Of a stretch of 14,754 nt of DNA, positions 1-7,546 are shown in pieces. This DNA is from Acidiferrobacteraceae bacterium. GTDB taxonomy: Bacteria; Pseudomonadota; Gammaproteobacteria; Acidiferrobacterales; Acidiferrobacteraceae. A program made the position numbers and the translations under genes. A model generated the notes under the pieces. It searched no databases. It was not told where the DNA came from and saw only the letters and a list, made by a program, of their open reading frames with translations. How positions within the stretch are numbered: position 1 is the first letter of the stretch; each line of letters starts with the position of its first letter. The DNA lies in assembly GCA_027343725.1 (NCBI GenBank), contig DAHWKH010000112.1:1-14754 (forward strand), read 5' to 3'.

Positions 1-2369
1 TTGATGCGAAAGCGCTTGAGGTAGCTGAGACTCGAATAGCCGGTCCCGAAGTCGTCGATGGCGAGACGTACCCCCATGGCGTGCAGGGCCGCGAGGGTGG
101 CGGCGGTTTTTTCGGTATCGGCCATGAGCATGCTTTCCGTCACCTCGAGTTCCAGGAGCTGCGGCCGATCGGCCAGATCGCTTTCCGCCAGGATGCCGGC
201 AACGAGCGCGGGGAGCCCGCGCTCGCTGAACTGGCGTCCCGAGAGATTGACGGCCATGCGCAGCGGCGGATGGCCTTGGGATCGCCAGATCTGGCTTTGC
301 CGGCACGCGGTCCGCAGGACCCACTCGCCGATCGGCACGCACAGAGCGCTCTCCTCGGCCACCGGGATGAAGACCGCCGGCGGGATGAGACCGCGTTCCG
401 GGTGCTGCCAGCGCACGAGGGCCTCGACCCCGACGAGGGCGCTGTCGGACAGCGCGATCTGGGGCTGGTAATGGAGCACCAGCTCATTGCGCTCGAGCGC
501 CCGCCACAGGCCGTTCTCGATCGAGCGGTGCTCATGGATGCGCGCGCTCATGTCGGCCGCGTAGAATTGAAACGTATTCTTGCCCGACTCCTTGGCGCGA
601 TACATGGCCACGTCGGCATTGCGCAAAAGACCCTCGGCGTTCGTGTCGTCGAACGGGTAGACAGTGATCCCGACGCTCCCCGAGAGATAGATTTCGTGAC
701 CCTGTATGCGGTAGGGTTTGCGCACGGCGTTCAGGATCCGCTCGGCGATGCGCGTCACGGCGTGGACGGTGGTGACGTTCTGCACGAGCACCGTGAACTC
801 GTCACCCCCCTGGCGCGCGATCCAATCCTCGCCGCGCGTGATCCAATCCTCTTGCCGCAGCACCGTCGTCAGGCGGATGGCGACCTCCTGTATGAGGGCG
901 TCGCCGTATTCGTGACCCAGCGCATCGTTGACGTTTTTGAAGCCGTCGAGATCGAGGAACAAAAGCGCCATCAGGGTCTCGTGGCGCGCGGCATGGGCCA
1001 TGGCCCGGTTCAGGATCTCGTGAAAGAAGGCGCGGTTGGGCAAGCCCGTGAGGGCGTCGTGCGTGGCCTGGTGGCGCAGCCGGGCCTCGAATTCGTCGCG
1101 CTCGGTCGTGTCGTGAACCATGGCCACGAACACCGACTCCCCGCCTCGTATCGAGCAATGGAAGCGTGCTTCCACCGGGTAGGTGCTGCCGTCGCGGCGC
1201 CGGTGCGCGCCCCGCCAGGCGACGACGTCATGGTCACCCTGCGCAAGCGGCGCCAGGACCTGCGTGAAATCCGCGTGCGCCATGTCGACCATGACGTCGG
1301 TGGGTGTGCGCTCTTGGAGCTCGGCCAGCGAGTAACCGAGATTGTCGCAGGCCGCGGCGTTCGCGAACACAAACCGCAGGGTCTGCGTGTCGAACATGTA
1401 GATCTCACCCGTGGCCTTGTCGAGGATGTGCGCCAGGCGGCTCAACATGTCCTCGTGGCGCTTGGGGTGGGTGAGCGCCTCGATGAGCAGCACGAGATGG
1501 TCCGCGCGGTCGTCGTCATGGCGGAGCGCGCGTGATGCGATGCGCACGGGGACGGGCCGCCCGGTTTTGTGGCGCAGGGTGTGTTCGAGGCCCATCGCGT
1601 TGTGTGCGCGCGCGGTCAGCGCCCGCCAGAGATCGAGGCGGCCCGCCGGGTCTTGCGGCATCGTGACGTCGGCCCAGGTCTTGGACAGGAGTTCCGCGCG
1701 CGTGTAGCCGAGCAGGTCGCAGAGCGCGGCGTTGACGGTAAGCCACTGTTGATCGCAGGTCAGGGCGGCCATGGCGGCGGGCGCGTGTTCGAAGTAGGCG
1801 CGAAAGTGGCGTTCGCTGCGTGCAACTTCGGCGTGCGCTTGGCGGTGTGTCCGGTCCCGGTCGATCCGATCGAGCGCACATGCGGCAGCGGCGGCGATAT
1901 CGCGCAATACCGCGATCAGGTGGGCATCGGGCGTGTGCGTCCCGTAGGCGGCGAGCACCGCGAAGGGGCGTCCTCCGCGGGGGATGGGGAAGGCGCCGAT
2001 CAACCGGGGGTCCGCGGCCCGCGGGGCCCGATCGCAGGACTCGCCGGGGACGATGGGGTGTTGTCCGACCCAGGCGCGCCGGATGGTGTCTCGCGCGCCG
2101 TCGTCCGGGTCCTCCCACGGACTCCCGAGAGGCCCCCGCGCGTCCGCGTGGCAGGCCAGGCGCTCGATCGCCTCCTCGGGTGCGCGCAGCACCGCGACCC
2201 AAGCCCACGGGGCCTGCGTCGCACCGGCCGTCACTTGGCAGATGTCGGACAAAAGCGCGTCGATGCCGGTGTCGGGATTGGGGTCGTGCCGGATGGTCGC
2301 GAGCGCACGGTAGGTCGCGAGGAGAACGCCCGTCTCGGGCTTCGCGGATCGCCGCTTGTCGACCCTCAT
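1..2369 (-). CDS. GAF-PAS-PAS-GGDEF-EAL cyclic-di-GMP signalling protein, C-terminus cut by window edge
   Basis: This predicted multidomain enzyme makes and/or breaks the second messenger c-di-GMP. From the ATG at 2369 the frame stays open for 789 codons to the left edge. Domains, by approximate residue: GAF-like 20-160; PAS 185-290 (a VNAALCDLLGYTRAEL segment); PAS 305-420; GGDEF from about 430 (ALTGLPNR near 440, intact GGDEF at 521-525); EAL from about 620 (GVEALVRW with EAL at 649-651, then NLSGRQF, LELEVTES, and DDFGTGYS with the two Asp at 772-773). All visible catalytic motifs of both domains are intact, so both activities are possible; family knowledge says one often dominates. Roughly the last 80 EAL residues are outside the window. 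There is no membrane segment or signal peptide, so it is probably cytosolic. No clear ribosome-binding site precedes the ATG, so the start is less certain than the identity. A 21-bp duplication lies just before GGDEF (listed separately). Confidence 0.93.
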   Translation of the reverse strand, partial: MRVDKRRSAKPETGVLLATYRALATIRHDPNPDTGIDALLSDICQVTAGATQAPWAWVAVLRAPEEAIERLACHADARGPLGSPWEDPDDGARDTIRRAWVGQHPIVPGESCDRAPRAADPRLIGAFPIPRGGRPFAVLAAYGTHTPDAHLIAVLRDIAAAAACALDRIDRDRTHRQAHAEVARSERHFRAYFEHAPAAMAALTCDQQWLTVNAALCDLLGYTRAELLSKTWADVTMPQDPAGRLDLWRALTARAHNAMGLEHTLRHKTGRPVPVRIASRALRHDDDRADHLVLLIEALTHPKRHEDMLSRLAHILDKATGEIYMFDTQTLRFVFANAAACDNLGYSLAELQERTPTDVMVDMAHADFTQVLAPLAQGDHDVVAWRGAHRRRDGSTYPVEARFHCSIRGGESVFVAMVHDTTERDEFEARLRHQATHDALTGLPNRAFFHEILNRAMAHAARHETLMALLFLDLDGFKNVNDALGHEYGDALIQEVAIRLTTVLRQEDWITRGEDWIARQGGDEFTVLVQNVTTVHAVTRIAERILNAVRKPYRIQGHEIYLSGSVGITVYPFDDTNAEGLLRNADVAMYRAKESGKNTFQFYAADMSARIHEHRSIENGLWRALERNELVLHYQPQIALSDSALVGVEALVRWQHPERGLIPPAVFIPVAEESALCVPIGEWVLRTACRQSQIWRSQGHPPLRMAVNLSGRQFSERGLPALVAGILAESDLADRPQLLELEVTESMLMADTEKTAATLAALHAMGVRLAIDDFGTGYSSLSYLKRFRI
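813..851. repeat. 21-bp-period tandem duplication inside the GGDEF domain
   Basis: Two 18-bp copies (813-830 and 834-851) differ at one base and repeat with a 21-bp period, so the reading frame is kept. In the minus-strand protein this produces consecutive seven-residue units RQEDWIT (505-511) and RGEDWIA (512-518), followed by RQGGDEF. Typical GGDEF proteins have only one such segment, so seven residues appear to have been inserted. Confidence 0.85.
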
Positions 2370-2659
2370 GGATTTAGCGCGCCGGGAGGGGGTCCGGCAG
2401 GCGGGCGGAACCGGTGTTGCGAGCAATGCGCCGCCGCCCGCAGGATCGCTCCTGTCTTTGCGCTGCGCGCCTCCCGTCCTGCGCGAGAAGCTTGGGCCTC
2501 ATCGTACCTCGCTTTTTTGTCTTACGGCGACGCCCGCCTCCCCTCATGCGATTGCCATCGGCCGAGCGCTCGAGGTTCCTTCGAGTCTGGCAGGCACGAT
2601 GACCTTGTCAAGGCGGCGTCACGGACGGCGCGCTCGGTTGCGGAGCGGACGGGCCTCTT
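2370..2659. other. 290-bp intergenic spacer between yajR and the GGDEF/EAL gene
   Basis: Both flanking genes read leftward. The spacer holds an exact TTGACA on the minus strand (2606-2611) inside the odd palindrome CCTTGTCAAGG (2603-2613), but the hexamer 17 bp downstream (AGACTC) is a poor -10, so the promoter is only tentative. A six-T run on the plus strand near 2513-2518 follows a weak 5-bp stem and is not convincing as a terminator. A 57-codon arginine-rich minus-strand frame (2374-2547) ends just before the GGDEF/EAL start, but has no ribosome-binding site and is not called as a gene. Confidence 0.5.
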
Positions 2660-4048
2660 CTAGGGGGAGTCGGCCGCGAAGGCGCGCAGGTCGGATTCCT
2701 GGAGGACTGCGCGATCGATCTTGAGATAGGCGACCCCTTCATCCGCGGCGATCGCCACCTCATCGACGCCCGGGACGTTCGCAAGCCGCGCGCGCAGGGC
2801 CTCTTCCCCGGCGCCCGGGTCTTTCAGGCGCAGCACATAGCTTGCCACGTAGCGGGGCTCGCGCATGCCGGATGCCACGACGAGCCAGACGCCGGCGAGG
2901 GCCGCGTTTATGAGCAGGGTCCCGGTGATGCCCCAGGCGCCGTAAGCGGCCCCGCCGATGGTTCCGCCGAGGAAGATCCCGAGGAATTGCGAGGTGGAGT
3001 AGACGCCCATGGCGGTGCCTTTCTGATCAGGCGGGGCGGTCTTGGCGACCAGCGAGGGCAGGCTGGCCTCGAGCGTATTGAAGGCGCTGAAGAAAATGAT
3101 GAGGCCTGCGACCATGGCGGGCAACGAACGTTCGGCATAGAGGTAGGCCACGTTGGTGATCACCAGTATGGCGATCGCGGCGCGCACGGTCCGGCGCATG
3201 TGCCGGCGCTTTTCGGCGATGATGATAAAGGGCACCATGATCAAAAACGCGACGATCATGACCGGGAGATACAGCTCCCAGCTTCGGGTCACGGGCACGC
3301 CCGTCAGATGGGCGAGCAGGATGGGCATGACCACGAAGGTCGCCGTCAGGATGAACTGCATGACGAAGATCCCGAAGTCGAGCCGCAGGAGTTCCGGGTG
3401 TCTGAGCACCCGGCCGAAGGACGAGGCGACCACTTCGGTGTCACGGTGCCGGTGGTGGGTCAGGGGGCTTGGCACGACAAAGCTGACGATGGCGATCGCG
3501 ACCAGTCCGAGGGCGGCGGTCGTCCAGAAGATGCCGGGTACGCCGATCCAGCTGTTCAAGAGGGGCCCGAGCGCGAGTCCGGCGGTGAAAGCGATCCCGA
3601 TGCTGACGCCGATGCTCGCCATGATCTTGGTGCGGTGTTCATCGCGGGTGAGGTCGGCGGCGAGCGCCATGACGCTCGCGGAGATGGCGCCCGCGCCCTG
3701 AAAGGCGCGCCCAATGATGATGCCAGTGATGGTGTGCGCGAGTGCCGCGATGACGCTGCCTGTGATGAAGAACAGGAAACCGAAGACGATCACGGGCTTG
3801 CGGCCCAGCCGATCCGACAGCATGCCGAGCGGAACCTGGAAGAGGGCCTGCGTCAGGCCGTAGATCCCGAGCGCGAGCCCGATCAGGAACGGCGTGTGCC
3901 CCTTGAGCTCCGCGCCGTAGGCGGTGAAGATCGGGAGGATCATGAACAGCCCGAGCATGCGTACGGTATAAACGGCCGCGAGCGAGTACGCGGTGCGTTT
4001 CTCCTGGGGCGACATGGTCTCGTCGATTCCCGATGAACGTCTTGCCAT
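2660..4048 (-). CDS. yajR: YajR-like major facilitator transporter with C-terminal YAM domain
   Basis: This is a 462-residue inner-membrane transporter of the major facilitator superfamily with the expected twelve membrane segments. The signature loop after the second helix is intact (GMLSDRLGRKP, 75-85), and a GTAMGVYSTSQFLG segment (344-357) recalls E. coli YajR. After the last helix, about residues 398-462 form a small soluble domain (LRARLANVPGVDEVAIA, then AYLKID) matching the ferredoxin-like YAM domain of YajR. Length agrees with E. coli YajR (about 454 aa). The physiological substrate of YajR is not established, so none is assigned. The ATG at 4048 was chosen because AGGAGAGG lies just upstream on the minus strand; the longer open frame upstream has no transporter-like sequence. 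It is divergent from the acetyltransferase gene and preceded by a plausible extended -10 promoter. Confidence 0.92.
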   Translation of the reverse strand: MARRSSGIDETMSPQEKRTAYSLAAVYTVRMLGLFMILPIFTAYGAELKGHTPFLIGLALGIYGLTQALFQVPLGMLSDRLGRKPVIVFGFLFFITGSVIAALAHTITGIIIGRAFQGAGAISASVMALAADLTRDEHRTKIMASIGVSIGIAFTAGLALGPLLNSWIGVPGIFWTTAALGLVAIAIVSFVVPSPLTHHRHRDTEVVASSFGRVLRHPELLRLDFGIFVMQFILTATFVVMPILLAHLTGVPVTRSWELYLPVMIVAFLIMVPFIIIAEKRRHMRRTVRAAIAILVITNVAYLYAERSLPAMVAGLIIFFSAFNTLEASLPSLVAKTAPPDQKGTAMGVYSTSQFLGIFLGGTIGGAAYGAWGITGTLLINAALAGVWLVVASGMREPRYVASYVLRLKDPGAGEEALRARLANVPGVDEVAIAADEGVAYLKIDRAVLQESDLRAFAADSP

Positions 4049-4080
4049 GACCTCTCCTCTTCGGGCTGCGCTCCCCCGAC

Positions 4081-4090
4081 TATATACCAT
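4081..4090 (-). promoter_or_regulatory. Candidate extended -10 promoter for yajR
   Basis: On the minus strand the sequence reads TGG-TATATA, an extended -10 (TGn plus a TATAAT-like hexamer), about 30 bp upstream of the yajR start. No good -35 is visible, which is usual for extended -10 promoters. TATATA is self-complementary, so it could also serve the divergent acetyltransferase gene. Predicted by eye only. Confidence 0.45.
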
Positions 4091-4183
4091 CGCGCGCGCA
4101 AATCGAAACGCATGGGCCCCGGGTCCCTGGACGGGGGCGCGATGCGCCGCGAGAATACCGGGGGCCATCTGGACTTCGGGTTT

Positions 4184-4732
4184 ATGGACGCACTCACATG
4201 GGTTTTGGCCGATGATGCGCACGCCGACGAGGTCGCGCGCCTCGTGAACGCCGCTTATCGCGGGGCCGAGGGCGTGATCGGCTGGACCAGCGAGGCGCAC
4301 CTCGTGCGCGGACGGCGGATCGATAGCCAAGGTGTGCGCGACCTCGTGCGCGCGCCCGCCGGGTGCCTGCTCCTCGCCTGTCTCGGCGCGCGCGTGCGCG
4401 GCTGTCTGTACCTGCAGGCCCGGGATCAGGGGGAAGCGGACCTCGGGCTCTTCGCGGTCCACCCGCAAGTCCAAGGGCGCGGGATCGGGGCGCGGCTCAT
4501 GGCGCATGCCGAGGACTGGATGCGGGCCCACTGGCAGACGGTGCGCGTCGACATCACGGTCATCACCGAGCGCGCCGACCTGATCGCCTGGTACCATCGC
4601 CGCGGCTACCGGTTGACCGGCGAGCACCGGCCGTTCCCCTATGGCGACGCGCGGGTGGGGGAGCCGCGGCGTCCGGATTTGCGGTTCGCGGTGATGCAAA
4701 AGTCCTTGGCGCGCAACTCAGGCGTCGGATGA
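4184..4732 (+). CDS. GNAT-family N-acetyltransferase
   Basis: This predicted 182-residue cytosolic enzyme would transfer an acetyl group from acetyl-CoA to an unknown amine. The acetyl-CoA binding motif is clear: LGLFAVHPQVQGRGIGARLM (about 88-107), containing the Q/R-x-x-G-x-G/A pattern as QGRGIG at 97-102. The N-terminus (VLADDAHADEVARLVNAAYR) fits the first strand and helix of the fold, and WYHRRGY (136-142) matches the usual late aromatic-Gly-aromatic segment. In-frame ATGs also exist at 4112 and 4142; 4184 is preferred because the family homology begins directly after it, though its ribosome-binding site is weak and 4142 has a G-rich stretch upstream. Its last 15 bases overlap the 3' end of the convergent aldolase gene. 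The substrate cannot be read from the sequence. Confidence 0.85.
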   Translation: MDALTWVLADDAHADEVARLVNAAYRGAEGVIGWTSEAHLVRGRRIDSQGVRDLVRAPAGCLLLACLGARVRGCLYLQARDQGEADLGLFAVHPQVQGRGIGARLMAHAEDWMRAHWQTVRVDITVITERADLIAWYHRRGYRLTGEHRPFPYGDARVGEPRRPDLRFAVMQKSLARNSGVG

Positions 4733-5380
4733 GAGCGCGCGGGCGCGCGCCAAGGCCCGCGTCAAGGCGTCGGCCGCGTCTTCCGGGCGCTCGCCGAAGG
4801 CGAGGACGCCGTCGCGATGCCCCCCCATGACCAAGAGGCCCGTCCGGGGAGACCCCAGGCGGGTCAGGACGGTCTGGACCTCGCGGGCGATCGCGGGCGT
4901 GCCGTAGGGGATGTGGCGCGCCGTCACCGTGAGGCCCAAACGCTCGGCCGCGGCCCAAATGGGCGGCGAGTGGGCATGAAAGACGAAGCGCACGGGCGCG
5001 AGTGCCGTGTACAAGGCGGCATGGGTCAGGGATTCGGAGGAGGGCGGCGCCGGGCCCTGCGCGCAGACGGTGTTGCGCGCGAGATCCCAGTCCGTGACGA
5101 GACTGTAGTCGCGGCCCGTCAGTCGCGGCTTGCCGCCCGTTTGGGTTGCCGTGATCAGAAACCGCGGCCGGCCGTCATGTCCCGGCGCGCGCTTTTCGCT
5201 CACGTTGCCAAAGCCGATCGGGCCGGCCTCCGTGGGTTCTTCGCCGATCAGGCCGAGATCGAAGAGGACGCGCCGCCACGCGTCGAGCGTTTGGATCCAC
5301 GGCGCGGGAAAGGCGTCGGTTTGGGTGTAGCGAAGGCGGAACTTCGTAACACCTTCGCGATCGCTCTCTAGAACTCCCAT
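4718..5380 (-). CDS. Class II aldolase/adducin-family protein
   Basis: This 220-residue soluble protein belongs to the zinc-dependent class II aldolase/adducin fold, which includes sugar-phosphate aldolases, epimerases and methylthioribulose-1-phosphate dehydratase. Visible features are a GFGNVSEK phosphate-loop-like segment (56-63), a probable catalytic glutamate in SSESLTHAALY (E116), the metal ligands of HAHSPPIW (H135, H137), and a third ligand candidate in GGHRDGVLAFGE (H188). With all ligands present it is probably an active metalloenzyme, but no substrate can be assigned. The ATG at 5380 follows a G-rich stretch usable as a ribosome-binding site; TTG at 5398 in the same frame is a less likely alternative. 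It overlaps the upstream outer-membrane protein gene by 13 bases, suggesting co-transcription and coupled translation. Its 3' end overlaps the convergent acetyltransferase gene by 15 bases. Confidence 0.88.
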   Translation of the reverse strand: MGVLESDREGVTKFRLRYTQTDAFPAPWIQTLDAWRRVLFDLGLIGEEPTEAGPIGFGNVSEKRAPGHDGRPRFLITATQTGGKPRLTGRDYSLVTDWDLARNTVCAQGPAPPSSESLTHAALYTALAPVRFVFHAHSPPIWAAAERLGLTVTARHIPYGTPAIAREVQTVLTRLGSPRTGLLVMGGHRDGVLAFGERPEDAADALTRALARARALSSDA

Positions 5381-6168
5381 CCACCCCCCACGCCCCAATA
5401 ATCGCGGTGTTGGCCTAATAGGCCGCTCACCTGTTGCCCCAGTTCCGCGTCGACCTCGAAGTGGCGCGTGAGGAGGTATTGGATGCCGCCATCGGCGTCG
5501 AAACCCGCGCCCAGGCCGTAGCCCGTCTGGCTCTGGCCGTAGAGTTCGGCATAGAGTTGGCAGCGCGGGTCGAGGAGCCAGGTCGCGGTCAGGTCGGGAT
5601 TGAGGCTTTCATAGCGGCGGTTGTTGGCCCCGGTCAGGGAACTCACGCCCAGCATGAAACCCAGCCCGAAATGCCGCGACACGCTATAGCCGACGATCCC
5701 ATTCACGGCTTCCCCCCAGCCCCCGTCGGGGGTCCCGGGCGGACCCTTGGCGCGCGGGGTCGTGACGAGGGCTTCGCTCGCCCCGATCCAATGCCGGGAG
5801 TAGCCCCACTCGTGTTTGAATCCGACCGTGGTCCCCCCGTACACCGTGCCGCTGTTCGTGCCGTGGGTGATATTGGGCGGCAGGAGCACCAACTCGTTGC
5901 CGTCGGGCAGACCGAACCGCAACTCGAGTTGCGGGCCGTTTTCGGACGTGCCGTCGCCGGTGCGCACATGGGCGTAGCCGAACTCGATGATCTGGCGCCC
6001 GGGCCTCACCGAGCAGGGGCTGTCGGCGATCGTGGGGCGGTCGATTTCGGCCAGAAGACCGGAACGCCCCGTGCAGGGGTCGGGGACCGTGGTCGCGGCC
6101 GGCGCGGGGCGGGCAAGCGCCGATAGCGGCAGGATGAGGGCGAGCAGTCCGATTGCGGCACGTTGCAT
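5368..6168 (-). CDS. Outer-membrane beta-barrel protein, transporter/MetA-pathway-like
   Basis: This 266-residue exported protein is probably an outer-membrane beta-barrel. It starts with a clear Sec signal peptide: MQR, a hydrophobic core (AAIGLLALILPLSALA), then cleavage near ALARPAPA-A (about 20-25). The mature part alternates polar and aromatic or hydrophobic residues as beta-strands do, is glycine-rich, and ends in an aromatic residue (WEF), the usual barrel-assembly signal. The DRPTIADSPCSVRPG and FELRFGLPDG-like segments (43-57, 80-90) resemble the family annotated as putative outer-membrane transporters near phenol-degradation genes; a transport function is family inference only. Cysteines at 32 and 52 might form a disulfide. 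ATG 6168 is preferred over the in-frame ATG at 6210, because the latter lies in a good -10 box and would spoil the signal peptide. A GGGGGGA stretch lies upstream. It is the first gene of a two-gene unit with the aldolase. Confidence 0.75.
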   Translation of the reverse strand: MQRAAIGLLALILPLSALARPAPAATTVPDPCTGRSGLLAEIDRPTIADSPCSVRPGRQIIEFGYAHVRTGDGTSENGPQLELRFGLPDGNELVLLPPNITHGTNSGTVYGGTTVGFKHEWGYSRHWIGASEALVTTPRAKGPPGTPDGGWGEAVNGIVGYSVSRHFGLGFMLGVSSLTGANNRRYESLNPDLTATWLLDPRCQLYAELYGQSQTGYGLGAGFDADGGIQYLLTRHFEVDAELGQQVSGLLGQHRDYWGVGGGWEF

Positions 6169-6208
6169 GAGAGCGAGTCCCCCCAGGAAAACCGGGCCCA
6201 GCCGTTCC

Positions 6209-6238
6209 ATTATAGTCAGACCGGGCGCGAAAACGCAA
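6209..6238 (-). promoter_or_regulatory. Sigma-70-type promoter for the outer-membrane protein gene
   Basis: On the minus strand a perfect TATAAT (-10, 6209-6214) lies 18 bp from TTGCGT (-35, 6233-6238). Transcription would start near 6202, about 34 bases before the chosen start codon at 6168. This is the best sigma-70-like promoter seen in the window and supports the 6168 start. Confidence 0.6.
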
Positions 6239-6337
6239 CGCTTGGGGACCATTCGCCGGATGCCGATACGCAACGGTCCTAAAAAAGGGTGCGCGCGCCC
6301 GCGATTTTGTCGCACAATGGGTGCGAGGTGACGCGTC

Positions 6338-7546
6338 ATGTTTTTCCCCGTATTCGTGGCCCTCTACGCCTGGGCTCATGTCTTTCTGTGGCAGGTGCTG
6401 GCCTCGGGTCTGCATCTGGCAGTGCCCGCGCGCCTCGCATTGGGGCTCGTGTTGCCGATCCTGGCGGTCCTGCCGTTTGGCGCGCGCCGCTTGGAGCGCC
6501 GCGGGTACGCGCGCCTTGCGCGCGTCAGCGCATGGGTCGGTTATACCTGGAGCGGGCTTGTGTTGTTGTTCGTTTTGGCGCGCCTCACGGCCGATTGCGC
6601 GCTTGCGCTGTGGGGGCTGTTCACTCCGCAGGCGCCGGCCCTCGCCGGCCCCTCGGGGGCCTTGTTCCTGACGGCGGGCTTGACGATTGCGCTCGCCGGC
6701 TACGCGTTCGTCGAACGCTCACGGGTCCGCATCGAGTTCATCAACGTTCCGACGGCCAAGGACGTGGGGGGGTCGCACGTGCGCGTGGCGCAGATCTCGG
6801 ACGTGCACATCGGGTCCATGAACGGCCAACGCCGCGTCCGGCGGCTGGCCGCGAGGCTCGCGTCCTGCCATCCGGATCTCATCGTCTCGACCGGGGACCT
6901 CATCGATTCGCGCGCGGGCCTCGCGGTCCCGGTGACCGCCGTCCTGGCATCGCTCAAGCCCCCGCTCGGCAAGTTCGCGGTGATCGGGAACCACGAATGT
7001 TACGCCGGCCTCTCCCCGGCACTCGCGTTCATGGAGCGGGCCGGCTTTACGGTGCTGCGCAACGCCGCCGTGAGCCTTCCGGGCATCAACCTCGCCGGCA
7101 TGGACGACCCCGCGGCCGAGGGCGGGGCCCAGCTTGCGCAACGGGAGCCGCGCGTGCTGCGCGCGATCCCGCCCGAGACCTTCACCATCCTTCTGAAGCA
7201 CCGACCCGATCTGGTGCCGGCGTCCCAGGGGCGCTTCGACCTTCAGCTGTCCGGTCACACCCACAAGGGCCAGATCTTCCCGTTCGGTTTTCTCACGCGC
7301 CTGTACTATCCGGCGCATGCCGGCCTGTTCCGGCTCGCGCAGACGTCGTATTTGTACGTCAGCCGCGGTACCGGCGCCTGGGGTCCGCCGTTTCGGTTGT
7401 TCGCGCCGCCCGAGATCACGGTCTTCGACATCGGTCCGGGCCGCCCGGATCCCGGCGGCCAGATGCTGCCGCGCATCCTCGATGCCGCCTACAGCGCCTC
7501 GCGCGAGACCGCCTCGGCCGCCCCGGTCGCCCAATCCTCCCGCTAA
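6338..7546 (+). CDS. Membrane-anchored calcineurin-like metallophosphoesterase
   Basis: This 402-residue inner-membrane protein has an N-terminal block of about four hydrophobic segments (roughly 1-22, 30-48, 64-88 and 105-125) followed by a metallophosphoesterase domain of the YkuE/YaeI type. All metal-binding motifs are present in order: DVH (D155, H157), GDLID (186-190), GNHE (217-220), a histidine in KHRPD (H288), and GHTH (306-309). The family-typical SRGTGAWGPPFR segment follows at 342-353. Relatives hydrolyse phosphodiesters or lipid-linked phosphates; the substrate is not determined here. The ATG at 6338 is preceded by GAGGTG with good spacing. The gene is divergent from the outer-membrane protein gene (169-bp spacer), and its TAA overlaps the stop codon of the convergent kinase gene. 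No strong promoter was recognised; CACAAT at 6313-6318 is a weak -10 candidate. Confidence 0.92.
   Translation: MFFPVFVALYAWAHVFLWQVLASGLHLAVPARLALGLVLPILAVLPFGARRLERRGYARLARVSAWVGYTWSGLVLLFVLARLTADCALALWGLFTPQAPALAGPSGALFLTAGLTIALAGYAFVERSRVRIEFINVPTAKDVGGSHVRVAQISDVHIGSMNGQRRVRRLAARLASCHPDLIVSTGDLIDSRAGLAVPVTAVLASLKPPLGKFAVIGNHECYAGLSPALAFMERAGFTVLRNAAVSLPGINLAGMDDPAAEGGAQLAQREPRVLRAIPPETFTILLKHRPDLVPASQGRFDLQLSGHTHKGQIFPFGFLTRLYYPAHAGLFRLAQTSYLYVSRGTGAWGPPFRLFAPPEITVFDIGPGRPDPGGQMLPRILDAAYSASRETASAAPVAQSSR

Noticed and set aside
81..1535. A 484-codon plus-strand open frame opposite the GGDEF/EAL gene
   Set aside because: The opposite strand carries intact PAS, GGDEF and EAL motifs throughout, and this frame shows no known domain.
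2490..2518. A possible factor-independent terminator (GCGAG/CTCGC stem followed by six T on the plus strand)
   Set aside because: The stem is only 5 bp with a long loop, and no plus-strand gene precedes it.
2374..2547. A 57-codon minus-strand arginine-rich frame ending just before the GGDEF/EAL start
   Set aside because: It has no ribosome-binding site, its composition is as expected for GC-rich non-coding DNA, and it has no recognisable features. Position alone is not enough.
2987..4036. A 349-codon plus-strand open frame opposite yajR
   Set aside because: Its composition is mostly Asp, Glu, Gly, His and Arg, the mirror of a hydrophobic transporter gene. It has no credible domain.
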